Assembly: GCA_963662175.1 (NCBI GenBank)
Contig: OY759224.1
Location: 33,675,489 to 33,739,488, forward strand
Direction: 5' to 3'
DNA from: Aradus depressus
Taxonomy: Eukaryota; Arthropoda; Insecta; Hemiptera; Aradidae
Length of the DNA stretch: 64,000 bases
Shown: in pieces, positions 54,362 to 64,000 of the stretch
Layout: each line of letters starts with the position of its first letter
Numbering within the stretch: the stretch's first letter is position 1
Made by a program: the position numbers and the translations under genes
The notes under the pieces: model-generated
What the model saw: only the letters and a program-made list of their open reading frames with translations
Told to the model about the DNA's origin: nothing
Databases searched by the model: none

Positions 54362-55992
54362 CTGTGGCGTTCAAAAGTATTTGCACAAGCAATATTTTAC
54401 TCATAATCATAGTAAGGGACAACTAAAAAAATCATATAACTAGGTACACAAAAACGTTATTTTTTTATGCATATATTTGCGTAAAAACCGTTAATGCGAA
54501 ATAAGAATACATATTTTTACAACAATTTTTCTTGAAAAAGCTCCGTTCAAAAGTATTTGCACAAATTATACTGGTTATTTTAATTAGTACAGTAATTCTA
54601 TACCTGAGTGTGTTTACTCTTTTTGTTTACATTTCCTTTCTCACTCAATTAGGGATTAACATTCTTCAGAATAGTCTACTATTTTAATCCAGTCTCAGTC
54701 AACATGGCACCGAAGAAACGTGAGTTATCCCAGGCAGTAAGGGGAAATATTATTTTATTGAGAAACCAAGGCAAAACCTACCGTGAAATTGGGAATATTT
54801 CAAATTTAAATTTTTCTACAGTCCGTTATGTCATAAAAAGGTTCGAGGAGACAGGAAATACGTTAAATAAGCAACGAACAGGACGACCAAGGGCTCTGAC
54901 ACAACGGGAGTGCAGGGATATCGTAGGGGAAGTAAAGGCACACCCATCCACAAGTGGTTGGCAATTAGTCAATAAGGTCGAATTGACTTGTTAAAAACGT
55001 GTGAGTGAATCAACAGTAAAAAGAGCGCTCTATAAAGCTGATTTTCATGGAAGAGTTCCAAGGAAAAAACCCTTCATATCTGAGGGCAACAGGAAAAAAA
55101 GGTTGGAATTTGCAAAAACCCATCTCAGCAAGCCAATGGAATTTTGGCAAAGCGTCCTCTTTAGTGATGAGAGCAAATTTAACGTTTTTGGAAGTGACGG
55201 GAAAAAATATATCTGGCGAAAACCAAATAAAGAGCTTAAACGCCTTAATGTCACACCTACGATAAAACATGGTGGAGGTCATGTGATGGTCTGGGGGTGT
55301 GTGGCTTACAATGGGGTAGGCAATCTTGTCCCAATTGAATCTGTCATGACTGCTGATACCTACGTCAACATTTTGCGCCATAATCTCCGAGCTAGTGCCA
55401 TCAAATTGAATATGGAAAATATTTTTATATTCCAACAGGACAATGATCCAAAACACAAGGCCAATAAAACCAGAGAATGGCTTCTTTATAATGCGCCCAG
55501 GATGCTACAAACCCCTCCACAATCTCCAGACTTAAATATTATAGAACATGTTTGGAACTATTTAGACCTTAACATTCGAAAACATAAAATTAAGGAAAAA
55601 AATAATTTAAAAGACATTTTATTGGACGAGTGGAATAAAGTTGACATTACCTTCATAAAAAATTTAGTTAATTCCATGCCAAGGAGGCTTCAGGCTGTGA
55701 TAGACGCCAATGGACTTTATACCAAGTATTAAAAATATTATAGGTTGTTTTATTGATTTTATAATAATTTTTATTTCAAGTTTTATATTATGTGCAAATA
55801 CTTTTGAACGGAGCTTTTTCAAGAAAAATTGTTGTAAAAATATGTATTCTTATTTCGCATTAACGGGTTTTACGTAAATATATGCTTAAATAAATAACGT
55901 TTTTGTGTACCTAGTTATATGATTTTTTTAGTTGTCCCTTACTATGATTATGAGTAAAATATTGCTTGTGCAAATACTTTTGAACGCCACTA
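54362..55992 (+). mobile_element. Tc1/mariner transposon, IR/DR type
   Basis: 1631 bp, TA on both sides (54360-54361, 55993-55994). TIRs of about 200 bp (54364-54564 and 55790-55990) are nearly identical. Each contains the ~20-bp motif GTTCAAAAGTATTTGCACAA twice, at its outer and inner edge (54369-54388 and 54545-54564, mirrored on the right), the IR/DR arrangement in which transposase binds two sites per end. The outermost two bases differ between ends (CT versus TA). Confidence 0.95.
54704..55732 (+). pseudogene. Tc1-family DD34E transposase, one stop codon
   Basis: A single frame of 342 positions is broken only by TAA at 54992-54994 (position 97). The N-terminal half has two helix-turn-helix modules (about residues 8-50 and 65-115) separated by the GRPR minor-groove motif at residues 60-63. 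Catalytic triad: D155 in LFSDESKF, D246 in FQQDNDPKH, E281 in PDLNIIEHVW, with 34 residues between the second D and E, so DD34E. KKRELSQ near the start is basic. The enzyme would cut the element at its TIRs and insert at TA. Everything except the stop looks functional, so this is a recently dead copy. The downstream frame from a GTG at 55001 has no second HTH and would not act as a transposase alone. Confidence 0.93.
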
Positions 55993-56754
55993 TATAAAGC
56001 TGAAAATGTCTGTGCGTTGTACCGCTATAACTCACGAACGGCTTGATGGATTTGATTAATTTTTTTTTTAATTTGTTCGTCATCGTCTGTGGAAGGTTAT
56101 AGGCGTATTAGTACCTCAATATCTGGTCCAACCCAGCATCCACCCACGCAATCTTTGTAACTCAAAAACCACTGCAATGATTAATGAGGAATCTTTTTGA
56201 ATAGATAAGTTTTATCTACCGGAAGGTTAAGGTCTATTTTTTAATCAACCCCTGGTCCATCCCAGCATCCACTCACGCAATCTTTGTAACTCGAAAACCA
56301 TTGCAACGATTAATGAGAAATCTTTTTGAATAAATTAGTTTTAGCTCCAAAGCTAGCGTTACTAGCAGTTGAAGGACTATAAGCCTTATTCCGTATGAAT
56401 AATTGAAAATTATAACATCATGAATGTACTGTCGAGGAACTGAATAGCCTTATAGGAGATATTGGGAGAAAAGTCAGTTCCCCGGGCAACGCTGGGTATT
56501 ACTGCTAGTATATTATATTTACCGAAAAAACAAGATCTACCGAGTTAGTTGGTAAGGAACGTTAAGGTCTGACTGTACGTTGTGGGTGGGTAAGAGGACG
56601 TTTTCATTAGTTATAAAATTTCTACAGGGAATGTGGTAATTCATTGTTTATTTCATTATTATTAATTAATTCAATTATTATTCATATTTTTATTTATTTA
56701 CAATTTATTTAAGATTAACACTTAAACCTTTTTATTACCACAACACATATATTT

Positions 56755-57200
56755 AGATCTGAAGTTATGAAAGATCTTGGTGTATTTTTCGATACAAAAT
56801 TAACTTTTAAATATCACATAAAACTTCATTTGTCCGTTCTCTTGTTGAGTCTGCTTCCTCTATATGGTCGTCTCCTTATAAGGAAAAAATACAACACAAA
56901 TTCATTCAATATGTTGTATTCAAATGAGGATCATCTGTACGTAATATCGAATATATTATCTTTCTCTCTACTCTTAAATTAGATACTCTCGAGTCAAGAC
57001 GAATTAAAGCCGATTTATCATTCTTCTGAACCGTAGACCAGCCATAGTATCTGGTTGGATACTATCTAGGTACCGACATTCCTGTATTAATGATTTTTTC
57101 AGAAATATGAATGAATGATGCCACGAATACCACCTATATTCCATATTTCTTCTTCGGCTGTTTTGGTTAGGACCAACAAGTTTTTTTTTCATACTTACTT
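56755..57200 (+). pseudogene. Jockey-type LINE ORF2 C-terminal remnant
   Basis: VMKDLGVFFDTKLTFKYHI is the conserved post-RT segment (K.LGV.FD.KLTF..HI). After frame changes SPYKE, KIQHKFIQYVVFK and LDTLESRRIKADLSFF can be read, all expected in this order. Several stops and shifts. Confidence 0.7.
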
Positions 57201-57877
57201 ATTAATTTCATACTGGCATGGGTATAAGAAAGTCATTCTCAGAATTACGCTCTACAAAGAAACAAAGAAAAGCGCTGACACCAAAGTATTACTTTAGGGA
57301 ATTCGGTCAATAAGAGAAAAAGTTAGACGGAACCCGCAGCCAATCACATACATTGTTGTAATATCAGTCAAAGTTAACAGATGTTACACCAATGAATTTG
57401 ACTGGCTGACAGGGGCCAACCTTATTTTTAAGTAAATAAATAAAAACAACATCATATTGCAAACATTTTATTTTAATTTTTTTATTCATTATAAAATTCG
57501 ACAGGGCACTGAAAATATATTTATATATATATATGTTTATGTTTACATATAATACAGTATTTATATATTAATACATACATCGCTTAGCACCGTCCATTAA
57601 AAGACATCTATGAACAGTTATATACACTGAAGACATTTATGCAATTTTTAGGCCAAAATAAATGGCAGGATTTTTTCAATAATTTGTTAATTAATAAACT
57701 AAATAAACAATAATTCTAAATGTTTACAGTACGTAGATGTTCAATAAATATATGCTTCATACATACGTTTAATATATTGTAAAACTATAAGAAGTCTTTA
57801 AACGATTACATACTGATTGAACGTTAGACGTTATTATTTTAAAAAAAATAAAATAAATACAACCATTAATTAAATAT
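57201..57877. other. AT-rich DNA; repeat shared with 7.55 kb
   Basis: GGGTATAAGAAAGTCATTCTC at 57220-57280 matches 7552-7600. No gene. Confidence 0.5.
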
Positions 57878-57937
57878 TGAATTTCTGACCGTTTACATAA
57901 CTTCCCCTATACATTGTACAGCCGACGAAGTAAAAAA
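57878..57937 (-). repeat. DR-A start fragment, minus
   Basis: TTTCTGACCGTTTACATAAC, TTCCCCTATACATTGTACAG and CGACGAAGTA: the best view of the extreme start of DR-A. Confidence 0.7.
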
Positions 57938-58977
57938 AAGTATAATGATAGTTGGATCATTTGAAGATGGCAGATGAGGCACAGATCCATCCTTCCCCCC
58001 ACTCTTCACATGTAATGGTTGAGACCCTCATCGAACAACTTGTAATGAACCAACCGCACACATAAACACTTTTTTCAACAATTTTCTTTCCAGACATTTG
58101 CAATATTTGGTATATTATATAATGTATTTTTACATAAATCATTCAGGTAATATTATTTTTTAAGCCTAATTTTTTTTAATTATTTCCTAAATTTTCTGAA
58201 AGACTATACAATACAGTTCTATACATCAGATACATTTTGAAAAAATGGTCTCTATTAGTTTTCATTTTGTATTTTATACACATATATATTACAAGAATAT
58301 ATACTTCATTATTTTGGTTTATCGAATTAATTCAAAATAAAATATATTTTTTGTTTGAAATATTGAAAAATAAACATTAAATGTCAAATAAATTAATATT
58401 AACTAATAAAGAATTTCATTGAGAATTATAACTTTCATAACAGTTCTTAATATTAAACATCGTTCGTTGTTCCTTCTAGTTATACATTAGAAAACTAACT
58501 CATTCAAAATTTTGATCGAATAATAACACATTTAAGGCGTTAAAGTTGCGAAAATAAATGGCAAAATTCTGTCAGCTTAGAATTTTCTTTAAGTGGGACC
58601 TTTTCAAGCACAAAACTCGCATTAATACTCCATCTATTCAGAATAAACAAATAGCTTGCAACATTTACTATACAATACTGCAGTTTGTCACGATTTTTCG
58701 TAATGGGGAGCGCTTCTATTTACATTTTTCAAGCTTATGAACGTAAACATGAAACTTACGAGCCAACATTTCAAGTAGAAACCTTACTTTATAAGGGCTT
58801 TACAATTAATAATTTTAGGATGTCTTTTGACCAACGCTATAACATAACAGGAAGGTAAATAGATGAGGATTGTGGTCGATAAAAACAAACTTCTGGAAGT
58901 CCTGCGAACATTTCGGCACTCTTTCAGGACCTATATTGACATATATGATCTATATTGACATCATATACGCTACTATA
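57938..58977. other. AT-rich DNA, no gene recognised
   Basis: Only short frames. A direct repeat ATATATGATCTATATTGACAT occurs just before the SINE at about 58930-58965. Confidence 0.4.
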
Positions 58978-59326
58978 TAGGTTAGGTTTTATGACTCATG
59001 CCCGGGCTTTAACTAGGAGGTTATATCGCCTACTACCAGAGCGCTCTTTCGTCACTCTGGTGGTGGACATGAGCCCGACTCTACTATGGGAGTCCTAAAT
59101 TTTGCCTATCCTAAATTTTTATTCACCTAGGGTTGGGGTCTTTAACGAGTACCTGACATCGTACAGGCTCGGGATCATCGCTTAACGTCCCATCCGAAGG
59201 ACGGCGTGCTTAAATTTATTTTACCTCCCAGATAAAATAAACTAAGGGCCTCGGTCAGGTTTCGAACCCACGATCTTGAGCTTAGAAGTCAAGCAAGCAT
59301 ACCACTGAGCTACCGGCGCCCTCTCC
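58978..59326 (-). mobile_element. SINE-I, full-length with 8-bp TSD
   Basis: From the tail (AGGTTAGGTTTTATGACTCATG) to CCGGTAGCTCAGTGG complement and GGCGCCCTC. CTACTATA on both sides (58970-58977, 59327-59334). Confidence 0.92.
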
Positions 59327-59401
59327 CTACTATACTATATATCTAATAGATATTATCTATTATATATAAAACAAAATAAAATATGATATCGTCGATATGA
59401 T

Positions 59402-59570
59402 AAGTCGTCGGTGAATCACTGGCTATGTACTTCCCCAGCAATAAATAAGCAATTACGCTCTCCCTGTAAAGCCATATGATCGTTTAGGCTACTAAACTCT
59501 TTTTAGATTTTTTTTTTTCAATTTGGGAAACATGACTTTCGCATCGACTTTTTGACCGATTACATATAAT
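59402..59570 (-). repeat. DR-A, shortened minus copy
   Basis: GTCGTCGGTGAATCACTGGC end, TGTACTTCCCCAGCAAT, CGCTCTCCCTGTAAAGCC, then directly TTTTTGACCGATTACATA: the middle is deleted. Confidence 0.65.
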
Positions 59571-59572
59571 GT

Positions 59573-59847
59573 AAGGGTTCGAAACCCGACCGAGGCCCTT
59601 AGTTTATTTTAACTGGAAGGTAAAATAAACTTAAGCATGCCGTCCTTCGGATGGGACGTTAAGCGATGTTAGGTACTCGTTAAAGACCCCTGCCTTAGGT
59701 GAATAAAAATTTAGGGTAGGCAAAATTGAGGATTCCCACAGTAGAGTCGGGCTCATGTCCACCAGAGTGACGAAAGAGCGCTCTGGCAGTAGGCGATATG
59801 ACCTCGTAGTTAAAGCCCGTGCATGAGTCATAAAACCTAACCTAACC
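59573..59847 (+). mobile_element. SINE-I, 5'-truncated, intact tail
   Basis: Starts at GGGTTCGAAACCCGACC and ends CATAAAACCTAACCTAACC. A short internal deletion removes the TCCCGAGCCTG region. Confidence 0.9.
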
Positions 59848-60451
59848 AATAATGTATGTGCTCATAATGTAGGTTTTGTTTATTTAGACACATTTAATTC
59901 TTAGTGTAACGTATATAAACTCACTGATAATGTATATATGTCAATACAGGCTCTGAAGAAGGCACATTGGGTGCCGAAAGCTTGGCAGAAATTCTAAGGA
60001 TTTCTTTTTATGGACTTTGAGTCTGATCTCTCCTTCCTATTAAAAAAACCATACAATTTCATTATAATTTCATGAATATAAGTTTATTGTGTGGAGACTT
60101 TTTCCTAAACACAACATTATTGAGCAGCACAGCTGTGATCACGTCAAAATAACACACAGATAATGTCAAAAAAAAATTAGGAATACCGAGTGTGTAATCG
60201 GCTAAGGAAGTATAAACAAAAAAAAAAACTGAAATGGTTTATAGGACATTTTAAGAGACAAGCAGTATTCTGTTCTTATAGAAGTATCGTCAATATATCG
60301 AAAATATCTTGCAATTTTAGTACATCTGTTGACCATTTATATATGAAATTTAAATATTTACGACAGTACTACGTACAATAGGTGAATAAAAATAATTTTT
60401 AGGAAAACAAATATTTACTTCAAAATGAAAAAAAAAAACGATAATTACTTT
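59848..60451. other. No gene recognised
   Basis: 59948-60030 (CTGAAGAAGGCACATTGGGT, CCGAAAGC) resembles the stem-loop in many retroelement 3' UTRs. Confidence 0.4.
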
Positions 60452-60761
60452 AGAGGGCGCCGGTAGTTCAGAGATAGCGTGTTTGTTTACTGAGCTCAAG
60501 ATCGCGAGTTCAAAACCGGAGTCGGTTTTTCATCTGGGAGATGAAACACCTTGAGTACGCCATCCTTCGGATGGGACGTAAAGTAATGGTCCCGAGCATC
60601 CCGTTACTCGTTAAAGACCCTAGAGTGAATAAAAATTTATAATAGGCAACATTTAGGACTCCCAGAAAAGAGTCGGGCTTAAGTCCACGAGAGTGAAGAA
60701 AGAGCGCTCTGGTAGTTTGAGGTATAATCTTGTAGTTAAAACCCGGGCATGATTCACAGTA
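60452..60761 (+). mobile_element. SINE-I, diverged
   Basis: GAGGGCGCCGGTAGTTCAGAG head, GAGTTCAAAACCGGAG (mutated B box), CATCCTTCGGATGGGACG, ending CCCGGGCATGATTCAC. Confidence 0.87.
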
Positions 60762-60949
60762 AAATTTAGTTTGTGCAAATAATTTTGGCTACCACCTATA
60801 TAAGATAATTTTAACACTCTTTTTGAAAAAAATAATAAGCGAGGATATAATAAAATTTGACGATAAGCTTCATTAAAAGAACTTTTTAAATAAAAAATAT
60901 ATATAATTATTTTCTCATGCTTGATAACTATAAATATTGATATTGTCTT

Positions 60950-61203
60950 GCGTAACTTCGAGGTGGTCATATCGTCTACTATCAGAGCGCTCTTTCGTCA
61001 CTCTGATGGTCATGAGTCCGACTCTACTATAGGAGTCTTAAATTTTGCCTATCCTAAATTTTTATTATTTCCGGTAGGGTCTTTAACGAGTAACTGACAT
61101 TGTACAGGCTCGGTACCATCGCTCAACGTCCCGTCCGAAGGACCGCATGCTTGAATTTTTTTTGACCACCCAGATAAAATAAACTAAGGGCCCCGGCCGG
61201 AGA
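60950..61203 (-). mobile_element. SINE-I, minus, head missing
   Basis: TTCGAGGTGGTCATATCGTC to AAACTAAGGGCCCCGGCCGG, then unrelated sequence where the B box should be. Confidence 0.82.
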
Positions 61204-62411
61204 GAATTTATTCCGAAACAATGCATCATTTTGCCTAAAAATGTAGAATATGCTTCTCCTTGTATTTCCAGCCCTCTACATAACGACATAGGTACATAAG
61301 TATATGCATTGTACATAACAAATGACAAGGAAATATAATTAATCACTATACATCTTTGTTTAATAAATAAATTAATTTTATATGGCGAAAAAAAAAAAAA
61401 AAGTTGAGCTTTTCCTTCAATAATTTGATTTAAGTAGAACATTGCTTTTGAAGATGAAATATTTTAATTTAAACAAATTTAATGTTCTGCATATTTCAAA
61501 AAAAATTAATAGAACATTATCATTAAACTTTTTGTATAAGAAACGCTTTCTTGGAAATTTTAAAATAATTTCTCTGAGATTCACGTCTCTTGTTCCTACC
61601 TCTTTTGATCTTACAAAATAACGTAACAAAATGAAGACGTATTTTATAATCAGACCCTCAGGCAGATCGCAGACAGCAACCTCAAGAAAAAGGGAAAATT
61701 AAATCAAAAGAAGTAGAAAATACATTTTGAATAATATTTTATATATTCATCAAGGAAAATGTTTTCAAATAGAAAACATGCACAACTCTCAATTATATTC
61801 AAAGTTAACTTTGAGAGACAAAGGCAAAGATAATTTGTCTCTATTTTTTGTATTTTTATTTTTAATTAAAACATGAAGAGAAATTACACCATCATATTAT
61901 GGTTGCCAGTGCATGAAGATGTTTCTTTAAAAAAAAAAAATGTAAATGAGAATAATGTTATTATCAAAATACTGCAAATTTTTTTAATTAAAATGTGTAT
62001 ACTTTTGTATTACAGGAACATCAAAATACAATATTATAATGTCAAAACGAGGATTTAAACATTGTTTTTTTTTTTCTAAGCAACTTCTAAACACATTTCT
62101 TTTAAATTCTAATAAATAAATAGAACAACCTTCTTCCTTGAAATTTTGTCTATTCTATAATAAAGAATAAGTAATGCCAAAACCGATAGTTTGTGTACAT
62201 TTTTTGTAGAATAGACAATATTTCAAAAAGTAGTTTATTCATTTATCAATCTCTACAACTTTTTCAATTTGTAAGATTTAATTTTCAAAATAAATAAATA
62301 AAATAAAATAGAAAATAATGAAATGAATACTATTTAAAAATTACATAACATATATTGTGTCTGGGCTCTTTTCAAGAAAGAATTTCCTTAATATTTTTTT
62401 TAGTAATTGTA
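61204..62411. other. AT-rich DNA; partner of the 27.6-kb repeat
   Basis: Very AT-rich, no gene. CCAAAACCGATAGT and TTGTAGAATAGACA at 62178-62216 are the inverted partner of 27592-27668. Confidence 0.5.
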
Positions 62412-62725
62412 ATATCCACAATATATTATGATCCTTAATATATTATGATTTCCTTTCAATATTATGATATTGAGTTGGATATCCATAATATATTATGTTC
62501 CTTAATATATTATGATTTCCTTTCAATATTATGATATTGAGTTGGATATCCATAATATATTATGTTCCTTAATATATTATGATTTCCTTTCAATATTATG
62601 ATATTGAGTTGGATATCCACAATATATTATGATCCTTAATATATTATGATTTCCTTTCAATATTATGATATTGAGTTGGATATCCACAATATATTATGTT
62701 CCTTAATATATTATGATTTCCTTTA
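62412..62725. repeat. 67-bp AT-rich tandem repeat, about 4.6 copies
   Basis: TTTCCTTT starts at 62449, 62516, 62583, 62650 and 62717. Each unit has two AATATATTATG motifs and ATTGAGTTGGATATCCA. Units alternate between CACAATA/GATCC and CATAATA/GTTCC variants. Confidence 0.95.
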
Positions 62726-62801
62726 CATACATTATGATATTTTGTTTTTATTGTGGGAGCATGTTCAAAACCTGTAAGCAGATCTTGTTTGTGAACATTT
62801 C

Positions 62802-62832
62802 GGGGGGGGGGGGGGGGGGGGGGGAGGGGGGT
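62802..62832. repeat. Poly(G) tract
   Basis: 23 G, one A, then 7 G. Frames through it are polyglycine or polyproline artefacts. Confidence 0.95.
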
Positions 62833-63009
62833 AAGTTTTATAACTTCACCCTTCACACGAGTAAACCTGCCTACTTCTCTAATAAAGATAATTAAATATT
62901 TATAATAATGTTAAGTAAAGACTTAAGTGCAGAAATGCCCAAACATGTGATTTTAATAGCAGAAAGAAATATTCATCCATTGTCAGAAATTTATCAATAA
63001 AATAAAAAG

Positions 63010-63170
63010 GTTGTCAGTGAATCACCGGCAAGGTACATCCCCAGGTAGAATTATTTATAATTAATTAAGTTTTCGCTTCTATCGCTTCTAGACCCTCCTC
63101 CTCTTCGATAATAACTGTCGATATATCGAATGTATGACCGATTACATAAATTATCCTATTGTACGTATAC
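63010..63170 (-). repeat. DR-A, shortened minus copy
   Basis: GTCAGTGAATCACCGGCAAG end, TACATCCCCAGG, TAATTAAGTTTTCGCTTC, then GATATATCGAATG and GACCGATTACATAAATTATCC. Confidence 0.65.
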
Positions 63171-64000
63171 CTTTCTTGCGAAAATATTATTATTAAAAAC
63201 ACTTTCCCGAATTCATAGTTCTTAGAAAAGAGTCTTAACTAATGGGTTAAAGTAGTTCCTGTCGGTAATTTTCGGGAGGCAATGTTCAGTCTTTTCGAAA
63301 AACATGGACTCCTTTCTCGTTATAACTAAACAAACCCACCATTTACAGTTCAATGATCTATGTTTTGAGAGGGTTTAGATACGATGTGTTTCTTAAACTT
63401 CTTTGAGATGATAGTATGTTGTTTTCCAGGCATTTTATTTTCCAGAGGTGTCTTTTCTTTCCGTTGATAATTGAAATAAACGTTCATTCACGAAGAAGGG
63501 ACAAGGAAATACCCTGAAATATTGTCAAGAAAAAAAGGAAGACACCTCTGGAAAAAGCAACAGTGATTAGTACATCCTTTATTGGCCAACCTATAAATTA
63601 ACTATAGTCTGAAAGTAAGAATGGGCATGGCTGAATTATAGTCTGTAGGGTGAAAGTTGGTCTTTGAGGAAGAACAGTTGAAGGGTTGAGGAGGTAGGCA
63701 ATGTTCAGTCTGTTCGAAAAACATGGATCGCTTTCTCATTAATTGACGAAACAAGCCCCGACCATGTTTTAAGAGTGGTTAGTACACCCTTCACTGGGTT
63801 CAAGGAGCATCTTTCATCTCACCAACAACATTTCCTTAGTTAATTTCTTTCCACAAAATACGGTTTAAGCTTTAAGCTTTGAGTAGGTAGATGAGAGATA
63901 ATGAAATGATTTTTGAGGTCTGCAGTTGACTTGCAGGGTGATCAAAGGCAGACCGTTCTCGGTAATGGTTTGCGAACCGCCTTCAGAGTAGCTTGCAGCC
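63171..64000. other. No gene; direct and inverted repeats
   Basis: GGCAATGTTCAGTCTTTTCG with GAAAAACATGGA and CTTTCTC at about 63281-63322 recurs at about 63698-63740. CCAGAGGTGTCTT (63443-63455) and AAGACACCTCTGG (63541-63553) form a 13-bp inverted pair. Possibly a transposon edge cut by the window end. Confidence 0.45.

Larger units (their letters stand above)
54355..56508 (+). mobile_element. Non-autonomous Helitron interrupted by Tc1/mariner
   Basis: TC at 54355-54356 follows an A. After removal of the mariner at 54362-55992 the start reads TCATATATAAAGCTGAAAATG, close to the other Helitron's TCTATATTAATAAAGCTGAA. The 3' end CCCCGGGCAACGCTGGGTAT hairpin and TACTGCTAG at 56500-56508, followed by T, match the copy ending at 9216, as do the ~150 bp before it. 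Net Helitron length about 523 bp. No Rep/helicase coding. Confidence 0.78.

Noticed and set aside
55001..55732. Separate shorter gene starting at GTG 55001
   Set aside because: Same frame as the upstream half; it is the second part of one transposase split by a stop codon.

Overview
The window reads as AT-rich intergenic or intronic DNA from a large, repeat-rich animal genome, most likely an insect. Reasons: a CR1/Jockey-type LINE whose ORF1 combines a PHD finger with a Baculo_FP-like domain, Jockey- and R1-type LINE scraps, Tc1/mariner, hAT, PIF/Harbinger and Helitron elements, and a tRNA-derived SINE ending in CCTAA-like units that resemble the insect telomere repeat. I see no intact host gene, no functional rRNA or tRNA gene and nothing prokaryotic. 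The species cannot be named from sequence alone.

Layout. 0-1 kb: internally deleted hAT keeping its C-terminal domain. 1.6-2.05 kb: four 110-bp repeats. 2.9-14.6 kb: mosaic of an unclassified dispersed repeat (called DR-A here), a tRNA-derived SINE (SINE-I), a hAT MITE inserted in one SINE-I copy, an R1-like LINE scrap with 118-bp internal duplications, a Helitron, and two exon-like minus-strand fragments. 14.7-21.5 kb: 113 copies of a 60-bp minisatellite with no length change. 21.5-34 kb: more SINE-I, a 107-bp-arm inverted repeat, a deleted PIF/Harbinger, an element with 15-bp inverted ends, a deleted hAT with an in-frame 51-bp duplication, and a 22-bp minisatellite. 34.07-39.39 kb: near-complete LINE with one stop codon in ORF2. 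39.4-45 kb: SINEs, a second inverted repeat and a 286-bp MITE. 45.04-51.82 kb: about 56 copies of a 121-bp satellite with 9-mer and 13-mer higher-order duplication. 54.36-56.51 kb: Tc1/mariner (one stop codon) nested in a Helitron. 56.5-64 kb: LINE scraps, SINEs and AT-rich DNA with a 67-bp repeat.

The only coding capacity I trust belongs to mobile elements: LINE ORF1 (intact), LINE ORF2 and mariner transposase (one nonsense codon each), and transposase scraps of two hATs and one Harbinger. The non-autonomous elements (SINEs, MITEs, Helitrons, deleted hAT/Harbinger) depend on enzymes encoded elsewhere. Insertion order can be read in several places: hAT MITE after SINE-I, mariner after Helitron, SINE-I after DR-A.
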